Below, piece after piece: positions 1-12,654 of a stretch of DNA of 64,000 bases. The notes beneath the pieces are model-generated. The model did not search any database. It was not told where the DNA came from and worked only from the letters and a program-made list of their open reading frames with translations. Position 1 is the stretch's first letter. The number at the start of each line of letters is the position of its first letter. A program made the translations under genes and the position numbers. Source of the stretch: Sclerotinia nivalis. Lineage: Eukaryota; Ascomycota; Leotiomycetes; Helotiales; Sclerotiniaceae. The stretch covers positions 930,001 to 994,000 of the forward strand of contig JAPEIS010000007.1 in NCBI GenBank assembly GCA_029531795.1, given 5' to 3'.

Positions 1-1688
1 TACAACACCACCGGGCTGGAGAATTCTATCAAATATTAGTATTCATATGTGGTAAATCTCTATACCTCGCAGGAAGTTACTACTCACAAGCGAACGTCAT
101 CTAGAAAACTCTTGTAACTTTCAACTCTATCGAACACATCTCTTCCACGGATGAAGGAGTATAGATTGTGTGGAATAGGATCTGGATGTGCTAGGAGACA
201 ATTAAGGTTTCGAACATTGAAGTCCGGAGCGGTTTGTGTTTGTGAAGAGTTAACACGGCTAAAGTAATCTGACACATCCATCTCCGGAGTTGGGATGATA
301 AAATCCCTATTGTTGATTAGCATGCTGAATTCCAACATCGATTCTAAAAATAAAAGACCATTATACTTTAATTGAATGTCCCTTTGCACACAAGACCAGT
401 GATCTGTCTCATCGACTCCCTCCACAGTCCAATCGGGCTGATCCTCCTTGACTTTGAAACACCAACTCCCGTCACTACAGCCAATCTAATCGTATTAACA
501 CGGAGCTGATAGATGATAGGTAATACATACCTCCAAGACCCGAGGTGGTCCTTGATATACAGGAACAGTCTTTAGTTCTCCACTGACAGGTGTAGTCTTT
601 ACAGATGCGCTCGGGTTGTACTCCCAAGATGTCAATTTTTCCTCCCATGTTAAATTGCCCTTTTCTGAGCTCAATGAGCTTTGGCCCTTGATCTGTTCGA
701 TATCGTCCATTCTCGCCCGAAACTTTTAGTATGAAGTCAGCATGAAGTGCCAAGCCACCTTCAACAATGCCTGGTGCAAGTCTCACAACAGTTAAAGATG
801 ACAAGAAGAACTAACATCATGGTGATATGCCTTTCTAATTAATCTCAATATCTCAGTTACGGACAAATCCTGGGTGTTTCGGGTTTGAAGATGGCTGTGA
901 GCATCGACCAGTTCGCCATATTCATTATAAACCATATAAGCCCTGCAGACATCGAACTCTTCATTTTCCTCGAAGTCATCACACAAGGAATTTTGTGGTT
1001 GCTTCCTGCGAGAGGATAATGATTGTATGCCTAGATTTGACATTTCCTCACTCAATTGACTAGGAGTCGTGATGGAAATAAGAGGAGAGCCTCCGCATGA
1101 GGAACGATTTCTATGGTGTGAAGGTTCAATTCTAAAAGTTTGTTAGCATAATATTGATCAGGTGCGCTTTCCGTTTGCCTTGGTGTGTATTTGAACAGGT
1201 ATACTAAGTTTTGATCCTGCCATAATAATTCTTAATTGATTGTTCAGATTGAGGACATACTTTGGACATTGTGGACTCTCGGATCCATGGCCATCAAATC
1301 CTCCTAGGACAGGAAGCCCCGAAGGAGATGGAGATGAAGCCCTCAGCTCGACAATTGACACTATGCTGTTGGATCTGCCATGCTTCGGCGATAATGGCGA
1401 AATTTCATCAATATCCACCTGGAATACTCTTCCTGTGTGTGAAGTGAAAACCAGTGGACTGAAGTGCTGTTGCTCGCATTCATGCTCCATGATAAAATTG
1501 CAGGACTTTGCTGAATCGATTAAAAAAGAAGTCAATTGAGGACGATGTGCAGAGAGGAAAAGAGAAAAGAGCTCTCTGGATTTGCAAGATGACGAGTGCC
1601 CGGTTATGGATAACCACGAATGTGGTAATGAATTGAAAAGGGAAGTCGCGACTGGGTCAGACCGAAGCCGATTGGCACGGCGCTTCAT
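1..1688 (-). CDS. LaeA/UMTA-like SAM-dependent methyltransferase (3' end off the window)
   Basis: Minus-strand gene with exons 1688-1261, 1131-816, 722-531, 485-88 and 25 to beyond base 1; phases agree at every junction, giving 453 residues before the edge. The first about 270 residues are Ser/Pro-rich and probably disordered. The methyltransferase fold begins near residue 285 (SWEYNPS). Motif I, the SAM-binding glycine loop, spans an exon junction as VLE|IGCSDGSW (about 310-320), followed by a DWTVEGVDETD acidic motif. Further on, FIRGRDVFDRVESYKSFLDDVR and then LILQPGG match the post-I region and the motif before strand 5 in fungal class I methyltransferases. LaeA-type proteins act in the nucleus on secondary metabolism and development, but many family members are of unknown substrate; the exact role here is not shown. 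The 723-815 intron (donor gttagt) is the least certain junction. Confidence 0.75.
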
Positions 1689-1982
1689 TTCTCCTTGGAA
1701 AGTAAAATAGAACGAACAAATGCATCATGAGGGCAAATTTTGATGGATGTACTGAATGTATAAAAGTGATATGCGTTCTCCCTTTACATTCCCATCTAAA
1801 TCTTTAACAAAAGTCGCCAGGTCGCTGCTCTGTCACGTGACAACACTCACATCTATACATCGATTGAATTCAGCAGTCAAGTCGACGTCTGTGCATCTAT
1901 CCATCTATCCGTGGAACTCTCCTTATCTACTCCCTGAAGTCTTCATCAAGTACAAATCTGCTACGATTCATCCCCTTCATCC

Positions 1983-2444
1983 TCACAACCTCGAAGAGAA
2001 CCCCCCAACATTCTTCAAAAACTTCAATTGCATGGGCTTAGCAATCACGTCCTCATCCTTTAACTTCTTCCCGAAAGCCTTGAATGCCTCTGAAGCTCCG
2101 TGCGCTGTAATCGCAGCCTTATCTTTATAGCTAGTAATTCATTGATTAGTCTCATGATTCGTGTATTGATGGCGCAGACAATGTATGTCATGCTCACCTC
2201 TCCACTAGAATAATTTCCTCAGCACCAGACTTTTTATTAACTTCCTTGTTAATTTCATACTTCAATGTCCCGGGCTCGTTTGCTTTGATATGCTGAGATA
2301 TCTCATTGAGGAGTTCCGCAACCTAGTGAGGATAGGGGTTAATGATTACGAGGTAACAGAAATGTGCGGGTAGAACTCAGTGCTCACTCTATCTGCTTTT
2401 CCCTCCTTAGGATATATAATTGCTATTAAATCGATTTGCGACAT
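1983..2444 (-). CDS. Small ABM-fold (antibiotic biosynthesis monooxygenase-like) protein
   Basis: Three exons on the minus strand (2444-2388, 2322-2198, 2130-1983) give a 109-residue protein. It starts MSQIDLIAIIYPKEGKADR and continues VAELLNEISQHIKANEPG, the usual first strand and helix of the dimeric alpha/beta-barrel ABM fold. The middle reads YEINKEVNKKSGAEEIILVE and the end AFGKKLKDEDVIAKPM. Length (about 100 residues) fits the family. Members are cofactor-free quinol monooxygenases or heme-handling proteins; many fungal ones are uncharacterised, so no substrate is assigned. Introns are 65 and 67 nt. It lies about 300 bp from the start of the methyltransferase gene, on the same strand. 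The codon across the last junction is AG|C (Ser). Confidence 0.82.
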
Positions 2445-5400
2445 GGTGTCTCGTATATTGAATAAGTATGTTGCAGTGTAAAAATGTATTCCAATGGTTT
2501 TACTGAGATTTGAGGTTGAAGATCTCCATTTGCCATTTGCTCGGTTGTAACCCCTCCTCATTCGAATGTGATTATATAAACTTCAACCTCGGCATTTTCA
2601 CAGCCAATCAGAGTAGAGCTATCGAAGTATATAACATTTAATTACTAGATATGATAATAATATATTTTACCACTGTAGTTTGTAAAGCTCTATATATTTA
2701 GTATTGCTCTTTTTTCGTGGCCAAGATTGCCCGTAATATAGAAGAACAATAAAACTCTGACGCCGCGATCGTAAAGTGCATCCATCCTCGCCAGCTACCA
2801 ATATTAATATCCAGAAATGGATAATCGGCCTTCCTTGCTTTCTTTTCCACTGCCCATTTAGCAAAGTATTTATCTCGAAGCTGGCGTAGGAGCTCAATGA
2901 GAAATAGATTTCTGCGCGTGGATCAGGGAGGAGCGAAAGGCGAATCCATGAGACCCTTAGAACCTCAACACAGCCGACATTTCAAGCATAACTGGCATAA
3001 GTTTACCTTTGACCTCTTTTTGACCTGACGCATCATTTACCCCGAGGTATCTCATTTAGTGTATTCTGAAAACCCATTTTTGATTCCGTACAGAAGATAC
3101 CAAAAATCTCAAGGCACTCTCAAATCTCACCGATAAGTCAGTGGCATGTTTACCCATCTTACGATACAGCTGAATATTTCGTCCTGTCGCTACCGCTGCT
3201 GTGTGATCTGGCATCGGAGCAGCACGTGTCCTCCTGATTATCAGTTATTTCGAAGACACGCCAGACCCTTCCAGGCTGTCTACGCAAGACAATGAGATTC
3301 TTCTCGAGAGGGGAAATGTTGCTCGCCATCTAGCAATTCACATCAAGCCTTCCAAGCTCAAGCTTGATTAATAGGTGACGTGGAAAGCCTAGAAATCGGA
3401 CGCCTTCCAGTTTCGCCCGATCTAAAACATCCCCCTCGAAAGAATGCAGCATCAGACTCAACTCAAAGTATCATCTTCTCCTGCAGCTTCTCGCCATTGA
3501 TACAGCAATCGGTGTAAAAGGACTCATGTCTTCCCCCAAGAAGTCCCCCGCCATCAGGTTTATGAACCTACCGCGGAAACTTAAGTCTACAAACCCTAGA
3601 GTACACTAATCTTGTCACACCCACACGTGAAGTAGAATGGCACCCACAAGGGAATGCTCGATGAAAAATGTTACCAGAGAAATCTCACAAGCAAAATTCA
3701 TCAATTCCTGCATGGAAACATGATAGGACTGCGGTTGTAATTTACCTACCAGTCGTTGAATCCTCCAAGAACCTCCAAAACCATGCTTCAATACAAAACC
3801 ATACATGACAAGCAATGAGTAAGTAGCCTTCAAAGCCAATGCAGTAGTTACCTCAACAATATATCTCAGCCTTACTCAGCAGTGGTGTCACCACAGACAT
3901 AGTTAATTGCCCGCTCAAGTTCTACATCTTGCACTGCAAATTCCGGCTCAACAAGAGCAGACGCATCGATAAGAGAATCAATCAAATCGACTCGCAGGAA
4001 TCTCCTCCCTCCATGTGGCGCTAAAAGTTAGTACTGATCTAAACCGAAGCGCTCGTGACATCATTTATGTGCCACAAATATTATAATAACTCGCTGTTGC
4101 GAACCAATTTGCGCTGTGTAAAGAAATGGAACACCGGCCATCCAAAGAAATCAAATTCATTTTTAGCGGGGTCGACTGGGCCCCGTGGATGAGGTGGTTG
4201 TAGCAGTTATTGCCTATTATCATAGGTTTGAATAACGGTGTAAGTCATGGTCTACCGACTCAAGAGATTTATCATAAAATAATGATGTACGCATTATTCA
4301 GTCTAGTTTAACCGGAGACAATCATAAGGAATAGGGGAACTAAATTCAATATCTGTAACAATGATAGATGATACATTCTACAAAATGAGGGTCGAAGGCC
4401 AAATTCCTTCACATATTATTTCGAAGACACAGCCAGAACACTCGAAATCAAACAACGCAAAAAGGCAAGCTAGTCTTCGGGACGGGACCGGACCGAGCCC
4501 CTCTTGGGCATTTAGATGGCATCGCATTGGATATATTGATCCACATCCCAAAATATGATATGGGGAATTTACCATGCCATGGTCAAAGAACTTGCTAAAT
4601 ACTATGCGAGTCTCTTCGCCATATTAGGTTAACAAAGCATCGTGGCGTTAGTTACATGCACTATGAAAGCTTAGTTTGACGACAAGCTATTGTCTTGTTG
4701 TAAAAAGAGAAGTGTTTGGTACCGCTTGATGGAGAAGATATTTTACTCGATTAGATAAGAACCTTAGATGTGTGTCTGCAAAGATGGAGAATCTTCTCCG
4801 TAAGCGGTTTTTGAGTGAAGAGGGAAGGAGAAATATTAAATGACATCGCGACTGTTGTAAGTGTTGAATAATTGAGTGGGTTTATTGCTTTGTCTTTCGG
4901 AAACTTTGGATCTATTGCATCCTTGTGAGAAATATGCGGTTTGATCCGAATGAGTTGTAGACTTGAGTTGATTGATATTTGATGTATCGCTCGGCCAAAT
5001 GAACATCTGACATAGACATAATTTACCAGAAATTTTTCATGATAGTCTATCTCAACTTTAAGATGGAATTGAAGCCCTCCCAGGTTTTGTTTCGTCAATC
5101 TTAGAAACTTACGTGATTTCAAGCGAAAATATGAGATTAGTAATTATGATACCCATTCTCATAAAGATAGAGCTAGTAATTGTTCTACGTCGACAACAAA
5201 GAAACACAACAGAGAATCTTGGCATTTTAGAAGAGCTCAAGCATTTAGCAGTAAATCCCATGTGTATCTACCGATCTTTTGATAAAAGTCACGGATAGAC
5301 CCGTTATCACATCACGCATTTCATCATTAATATTATCATGCAATTGGTTGTTCGGTTGGTATTGGAATGTGGTAGACATATCCTTCTTGCCAAATGGGGT

Positions 5401-5827
5401 TTCACCTTTTGAAAGGCTCCTTTTCGTATCTGACGTATATACGAAGAATAGCCATGAAGATAAACTGAGGAAGAATTACGATCTTGCAATGAACCTAGAG
5501 ATATTTTGTCTACTCAACAATATTATCATCCAAGGCGGAAAGGAAAAAAGGCTTACATATACTTCAAATTAAAGTTGACATTAACACTTGTTCCTTCCAT
5601 AATATTACAACGCAAAAGAAACAATAATTAATTAACGAGTTTTGGAAATTAATACATCCATACAATGGCTCCTCAACCTCAGAAGAGAACGTGAAAATAC
5701 GATTGTATTTGCAAAACCTTCTACTGCAGCTTCATGTCTACCTGGCTTATCACTAGATGTGAAATGCGAATCGCACTAACTCAATCCTCAGTAGGAAGTA
5801 GCCTCCCTCCGGACCTGCCTGCCGATC
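2445..5827. other. Gene-poor AT-rich spacer with weak coding traces
   Basis: No gene with a supportable model was found. On the minus strand between about 4750 and 5580 there are short coding-like runs (for example KVEIDYHEKFLVNYVYVRC near 5030 and NDEMRDVITGLSVTFIKRS near 5300) that do not join through convincing splice sites. They may be a decayed gene. The rest is AT-rich without repeats that I could see. Confidence 0.4.
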
Positions 5828-7677
5828 ATGGATCCACAGACCATCTATCCGCCATTTCCGGAAAGTTGTGATCATGGCGGTCACATCAAAACACTCGTCT
5901 GCATGAAGAACTCCAGGGTAAACTCGATTGCTATTTGTCAGTACTGTAAAGTTTTTCATATGTCTTTCAAGGAGTGTGGGAACAATCCAATCAAGATGAG
6001 TGAAACCATCCTTGATTGCGTGATGCCCCCCTTAACCTCGCCGATATATCTGAATGATATACCGGAAATCGACACTGATGGACCCAAAATTTTAACGCCG
6101 ACACTGCCTTCCAATGGATTTGATGGTACTGGGGATAGAGACGACCGAGGTCTTGGCTCTATTCAACTACCTTCAGAGAACAAGCTTTTACCGAAACAAC
6201 GCCCATTAAGACTTCCACTTCCCTCGTGTAAGAGCAAACTTACTTCTGTGTCTTTGCTTTTGGGTGAGATATTGAGCTGATACTGTGACAGCCCCGCGTC
6301 ATCAATTATTGACCTCTCCTTTCAATCCATTGCCATTGTCGCCGGAATTTTCCGAAACATCCGGCCAATCTCTTTTATCCGGAGTCTCAAGAATATCAGA
6401 GTTATCGAAGCTTCCACATGAAGATGGAGACGACTATCGTCTTGAAAAGTCAGATTTCATACGCCAAGAGTTGAGGAAACCCGTCGTTCCAATTAATGAG
6501 ATACACACATTGGAAAGTCTGATTGACGACCTGATACACGAAGGGCCATCTCTAGAATTCGAAGTTATTGCCCATGCTCGGTTGGATAAAATAGTAGAGG
6601 AGATCTTGCAACATGTGAGGTACAATTTCCTCAGCCAAGGGCCTTCATTCAGACAGATTATGAGGAAAGTACAAAAGCTTCGCGAGCAATGGATTGAAAC
6701 TTTCGGAGAAAGATATCATGCCATGGATGAAGAGCGATTGAAGGTCATGAAGAAGGCTGGTTGTCTTCGGGACTTAGACTTACAAATAACTGGTGAGGTA
6801 TCGAAAGTAGATGGCCCTATGTGGAAAATAAGAAGAGTCGAAACCTTTTCAGAGAAGGAAGCAAATGAGAATTTCGAGCCAGGAGCGTAAGTTTTCCCTA
6901 CCCTTCACAGAGCCGGTATTTATTAGAAAATGAACAGCTGGTTTTTGAACACACATTGCGCCGTTCGTGACGGGATTGTGTCTGACGCAAAGGATGGATT
7001 CATTTGGGGAGTGAATCGGAAACCTGTTGCATTTTCGATGCTCTCCGGGTTTGAAATCAAAGGCATCGGAAGGAGAGAGTGGATACACATCATCGAATCA
7101 AGAGTCTGCGCATATCATGCTGTTAGACTCACTTGTGTTGGGTCTGTGGTCAGACTTCTGCGAGGTCACAAGCTGAAGAGTGAAAGGGCACCCAGGCTTG
7201 GGGTACGATATGATGGCCTGTAAGTACATTTCATCAGTATCCCATCGCTCTCTATATATGCCGACTCTATGTAGCTACAAGGTCGAAAGTTGGGGCCAAG
7301 TTCTCTTGAAGCTTTCATCTGGACCTGACATTTATCGTAACACCATAACCCTTGTAGAACTTGCAGGACAAAACACGATGGAAGAACTAGATGTAGTTCC
7401 AACCCCATGGCAGATGGACAACTTCATCATCTATAACAGGATGATTGAGAATGAGATAAAGGCACGCGAGGGTGAAGCTGCTTACAAAGAACATAGGTCT
7501 TCGGAAAGTAAAAAGGAAACGGCTCGAACAGTTTTCATCTCGAAATTGAAAGCTTACGATCAGCCTGCATACAAATTGCTTGATGATAGGACCCACAGAC
7601 TCGAAAATGCATTTCCGCTTCCACTCTCCTTCGAACCATATCCGGTATCACCCCCAAGGGATACAAGATGGAATTGA
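5828..7677 (+). CDS. SRA-YDG domain protein
   Basis: Four exons (5828-6227, 6292-6886, 6938-7219, 7275-7677) in consistent phase give 559 residues. The SRA-YDG domain lies at about 325-470. It shows W-F-L-N-T-H-C followed by RDGIV (332-345), VRLLRGHKLKSERAP, the diagnostic RYDGLYKV (about 422-429, split by an intron) and VESWGQVLLKLSS. SRA domains bind methylated or hemimethylated DNA (UHRF1, SUVH families) by base flipping. No RING, PHD or SET domain is visible; the N-terminal about 320 residues hold a helical stretch (about 165-300) of no recognised family, and the tail is charged. So it is a reader without an obvious catalytic part, in a lineage where RIP and DNA methylation occur. The start is the first ATG; an internal ATG at 5959 is possible. 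Confidence 0.75.
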
Positions 7678-8182
7678 TAGTTTGAGGATAAAGCATGTAG
7701 AAACGAGGTGAAATTGGGATAAATACGACAGGAATGGAATGGGTGATGCTAATTTTAAGAGGGGAAAAGGAAAGGAAAAAAGCCCGTCATTAATTCTTGT
7801 AATGAAATGTGATTTATAATATGAATATGATGAACGAATATGGATATAATGGCTTCAGAGTCTTCATCTTAACGATTTCAGACTGTTGACAGTGAATGAA
7901 TATGGACATAAGGACATAAGGACTTCAAGATCTTCATCTTGACATTTTATAGTGTTGATGGTGAAGTCTAAAGAAAGTCATCCGCACACCCCTGCATAAT
8001 TACGGGATTGGCTGGTTGCCGTAGTTAGTGTGATTGACAGTCACGTGATAATTTAACTGGAGAAAAATCTCATTTCAATTCAGTCTTCACTCGAACCTTC
8101 CCGTCGGAACCTTCCCAATTAAAATTGAGGTTCTTTCCAATTCGAGGCTTTTTGGTGTTGAAAGTGAATTTTATCGACAAAT
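7678..8182. repeat. Spacer with an imperfect ~65-bp tandem duplication
   Basis: The spacer between the SRA gene and PUS7 holds two adjacent, imperfect copies of a unit at about 7831-7893 and 7895-7964. Both contain gaa(c/t)gaatatgga(t/c)ata, then cttca(g/a)...tcttcatctt, then a gttga...gtgaa end. The rest is AT-rich, and must contain the 3' end of the SRA transcript and the promoter of PUS7. No other feature seen. Confidence 0.5.
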
Positions 8183-11100
8183 ATGGCTAGCTTAGAAAAT
8201 AACGAACAAGGTTCGTCACCTCGAAAGAGGCAGAGGCTCGACTCTTCCTCAACCCCCTCAACCTCTACCTCTTTTCCCACCTCAATTTCTCTTGCATATC
8301 CTCCTTCTCAATCAGATGCAACAATCAATTCACATATAAACGCAAATCCAAGTGACAAAATGGAAATCGATCAACCAAGCCAAGGTTTGGTCTCTGAAGT
8401 TCCATTATCTTCCCGACCTGAGCATGCTCAAGAAGTTCGATCTGGAATTCTTCACTATGTCAACAAGAAAAATCCCGGATTCCAAGGTATATTGAAGCAA
8501 AGGTATGCTTGTCCTGCCCTTTTACCAATATGATGCGATGCGTTTTATTGTCATTCAGGATGATTGCTTGCAACAATTTAATTACTTGCTTTTTTGTTTA
8601 ACAAACTCCGCGTCTACCTCACAAAATACATTCGTTAAAGACATATCCAACTCCTTTGCTTTCACTTTTTGTTGTAGTTGATCCAATTTGCAATTATTGC
8701 AGATATAATTCTGCAGTCACACGTTAATTGTAACTTATTTCATTCATGAACTCCAGCTAATCCCGGTGATTAGATACACAGATTTCCTGGTCAACGAAAT
8801 TTCTCTAGGAGGAGAAGTTGTTCACCTTAAGGATATCAAAGCCCCTCAAATTCATCAAAACAGAGTACGTTATCAGCCAACAAGACATCTCGATTCATGC
8901 TCCTTCTCCTAGCAGGACGAAAAGCTGATGATTGTGAACAGAATGCAGCAAATGCCAATACCGTTTTAGCAGACATTGTTGACGAGAACCAGCCAGTAGC
9001 AGAAGCTGCAGGACAGTGCGAATCAGAGCAAGCCACTTCTACCGATTCTGCTATAGCTGAAGCTGCACCTCTTCCGGATATTACCAATGATCACACCTCC
9101 GCGGCTCCAATCACTTCAGCTATTGAAACCAATGTTGATGTTCCTGCACAGCCATCTGCAGAAGAACCAAATGCCGTTCAAATCAAAGAAATCCGATCTA
9201 ACGATATGGAAGTTCTTGTTGAATATTTTGGTGATACTCTAGCTCTCCAGATCATTGAGCTCGACAGAAAAATCCAACAGAAACCCAATGCTAAACCTGG
9301 TTCATTCAGCTCTCTTCAATCAGAGCCGATTGATGACAGGCCCCGTCGTGGACGCATTCATGGGTTTGTGCGTTCGCGTTTTGAGTCGCGTTTGGAGACT
9401 GAAGCTTTGGATGATAATTCTATCAATATATTCGCAGCTGCTCCGCAACAACAACGTGACAGAGGACAAAACCAACGCGGGAGAGGACAACAAAACTCTG
9501 GCCGAGGGGATTTCCGTGGTCAATCTAATGGCCAGCCAAAACCCAAGGGAAAAGTTGGATGGCAAGAACTTGGTGGTGAATACCTTCACTTCACACTTTA
9601 CAAAGAGAATAAGGACACCATGGAAACTGTCAACTTGCTGTCTAAATTGCTGAGAACTAAAACCAAAGATTTTGCGTACGCAGGCACCAAAGACCGTCGA
9701 GCGGCCACCGCACAGCGTGTTAGTGCTTTCAGACATCATGTTAAAAGCATGGCTGATCTCAATCATAAGCTGAGATACGGCGTAAGAGTTGGTGACTTCA
9801 AGTATGAGAAGTATCCACTTAGACTGGGTGATCTCGAAGGCAACGTTTTTACCATCACCTTGCGTGATTGCCATTTCGGCGACGATACTGATATGGACGA
9901 TGCTACAAAGGTTCAATCGGCAGAAGAAGTTGTTGGTGATGCTATTGCACATTTACAAACCCGTGGTTTCCTTAACTACTTCGGCTTACAACGTTTCGGT
10001 ACCTTCGCAATCGGCACACACGAAATCGGCAAGTTGATCTTAAAAGGAAACTTCAAGGGTGCTGTGGATGCTTTGCTCACATTCAGCGAGGATGCACTCG
10101 CAGCAGCTCAGTCGGGAAAAGATGGAGGAAATATTGGCAGAGATGATATGGGACGCGCCCTTGCTATCCATAAATTCCGGGAAACTGGCAAAAACCACTG
10201 TAGGGACCATCTTCCACCAAGATTTTCCGCGGAGCGTGCTGTCATTCAACACATGTCTTCGGCCCGCAAGCGCGACGATCACGCAGGTGCTATACTATCA
10301 ATTTCGCGCCATCTCCGTACCATGTACGTGCATTCATATCAATCTTTCATTTGGAACATCGTAGCCTCCAGAAGATGGGAACGCTATGGAGATAAAGTTA
10401 TTGAGGGCGATCTTGTTTTAGTAGAGAGCAAAGCCCCCGAACAAAGAGATGAAGTTGATGAAAATGGAGAAGTTGTGATTCACGCATCTGGAGGAGATGC
10501 CGCACTTAGTTCCGATGAAGTTTTCCAGCGTGCACGCTGCCTTTCGGCCGAAGAAGCTGACAGTGGCAATTTCACCATCTTCGATATTGTCCTTCCTATG
10601 CCAGGTTATGACATTGAATACCCTAGCAACGAAATTGGAGATTATTACAAGGAGTTTATGGCTAGTGAACAAGGCGGCGGTCTGGATCCTGCCGATATGC
10701 GTCGAAAGATCAAGGACTTTAGTCTCAGTGGTAGCTATAGACACCTTATCGGCCAAGTCAAAGAGGGCATGACTTTCGAAGTCAGAACCTACCACGATGA
10801 AAGAGAGCAGTTGGTTGAGACTGACTTGGAGATCATCGAGAAGGCCAATGCTCAGGCGAATGGTCCTAGCCACATCGCAACCACTCACGTATATACTAGG
10901 AGAGAAGGCGATCCACACGGGTATGCATCTTTCCAGGAGAATAACCGTCATCTGGATAACGATCAACAGAACAATGGCCATCAAGATAATGGTCAACAAA
11001 ATAATGGTCATCAAGACAATGGCATTCAGAACGATCGACGTGGAAGACAACAAGGTGGCCGTGCTCGTCACATGGCCGATGCTGCGAAAGAAGGTCGCCA

Positions 11101-11839
11101 AAACCACGCTGTTTACGCTGGTAGCGCTCAGCATAATGCTTGGAAAGCACTACCAACCAAGCTTGCTGAAGAAGACAAAGCTGCGGCTGAAGCCTGGGAG
11201 GAAGAAAAGCTAAAGCCTGTCGATGTGGATGCTATCAAGCAGCCAGTATATCAGGAGACATTCATACAAACTTCTGCAGATGATGAGGGTCGTCGTACTG
11301 GAGTTAGAATTCAACAAACTCTCGGTTCGAAGAATGAGGTTATCGTAGAGAACGCCTCTAAAGATGCAGCATCAGGTACCGACAAGAAGCCAAAGGTCGA
11401 AGTCACCGAGCTCCCAGGTGCCGAATCTGACGACGACAATGAGGCTCAAGAGGGAGGTGTCAAGCTCGAAGCTTCGGTTGGTCTGAAGAGATCCGCTGAA
11501 GAGATTTCGAAAGGCCCTGTTGACGGGGGCGAGAAAGACGAAGCAGTCATCGAAGTTGTTAAAGTTGACGATGAGAAGGTCAGCGATCCTGCTGTAGCTT
11601 CTATTGAGATCAAGCAGGAGGATAAACCATCCGAATCACTTAAGGCAACATCTGCTGATGCTGAAATGGCGAGCGCACCAGGTGGCGAAGAAGCTACCAA
11701 GGAGTCGAGACCTGCACGACTTGCGGTCATTGTCAAATTTGGTCTTGGCTCAAGCATGTATGCTACAATGGCTCTTCGGGAGTTGATGCAGCGAGGAGGC
11801 GTCCAGGTCTACCAACCAGACTTTTCTTCTGGCAGATGA
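8183..11839 (+). CDS. PUS7: tRNA pseudouridine synthase Pus7 (TruD family)
   Basis: Exons 8183-8502, 8774-8864 and 8942-11839 give 1102 residues. The enzyme isomerises uridine to pseudouridine in tRNAs, and in yeast also in U2 snRNA and some mRNAs. TruD marks: the N-terminal RYTDFLVNEI strand (split by the first, 271-nt intron), YAGTKDRRAATAQRVS with the catalytic Asp at about 388, NYFGLQRFG at about 482, and HSYQSFIWN further on. The central insert and the C-terminal region are long. After about residue 780 the chain is hydrophilic, with Asn/Gln/His/Asp repeats (NNGHQDNGQ type, about 810-836) and an acidic Glu/Lys/Ala tail, before a closing segment near FGLGSSMYATMALREL, which is the usual C-terminal helix of the family. 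An RG-rich linker (RDRGQNQRGRGQ) near 320 may bind RNA. The second intron (77 nt) has a good branch site (gctgat). Confidence 0.93.
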
Positions 11840-12654
11840 TTTATTTCTTGCATAGAAGCGATCGTTAAATGGTTGGAGATGGGAGTTTGAGGCCAAATTA
11901 TCTGTAGTTAGATCTGGTATGATTTGTTGACATCAGATATGTAGATTCATTTTTTGATGCACATGAAGGTCAACGTGACCACGTAAGAGGTTATCGACCG
12001 CAAATTTCAAGCAGTTACTTGTTAATAGACTCCATACCTGTCGATATGGCATGAATAGAAAGTACAGTAGTTGAGAATGTAATCCTCGGAACAATGTTTT
12101 GAACTAAATTTTGAAGTGAACTTTCATTCTCCCCCCTCTGACCCTCGACCCAGGCATGTTTTGACATATAAAATTAAACCCTTTTCATAAATTTTCTCCA
12201 ACATACTTCATATCTTCTTCTTTCGCACATATTCAGCTGGCTGCAGTTATAAAATTGGGCGTCTCATGATCATGCCGAACTCTTCAAACATTATTATTAT
12301 ATATATTTTTTTGGTAGTATTTGAGTATTCGAAGTAGGTACCTGATGTTTAATGATACTAACCTAATCTAAGATATATAGATTTTGAATTTGTTTTACTT
12401 TGTGGTTATGGGTGATCTTAAAGTATCTGGAGTTTGGTTGCCATGATATTTCGAGATGTAAGGTTGAGACGTGATAGGATATGCTATGCTATGCTACATT
12501 ATGTCCCGTCCTGATGTCTAGACCTTCGTATTGTACAAGCTATGTATATATGTCTATATTTCCAGCATTTTAATTTTTTTAATATACAATACAATACAAT
12601 CTACATCTACGTCTAACTTATTTCAAAATCTTAATAGCAATCATACAATACAAT
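11840..12654. other. Convergent 3' spacer between PUS7 and the dioxygenase gene
   Basis: AT-rich DNA between two converging genes; it must hold both 3' UTRs and polyadenylation sites. Short direct repeats are seen (atgctatgctatgct near 12480 and acaatacaatacaatc near 12590, with a second copy near 12645). A TGTATATA word, the predicted target of the PUF protein encoded in this window, occurs at about 12543 on the plus strand. No gene seen. Confidence 0.5.

Noticed and set aside
10418..11134. 238-codon open frame antisense to PUS7, with Ile/Leu/Val repeats
   Set aside because: It lies wholly opposite conserved TruD coding sequence; the hydrophobic repeats are the complement of the Asn/Gln repeats.
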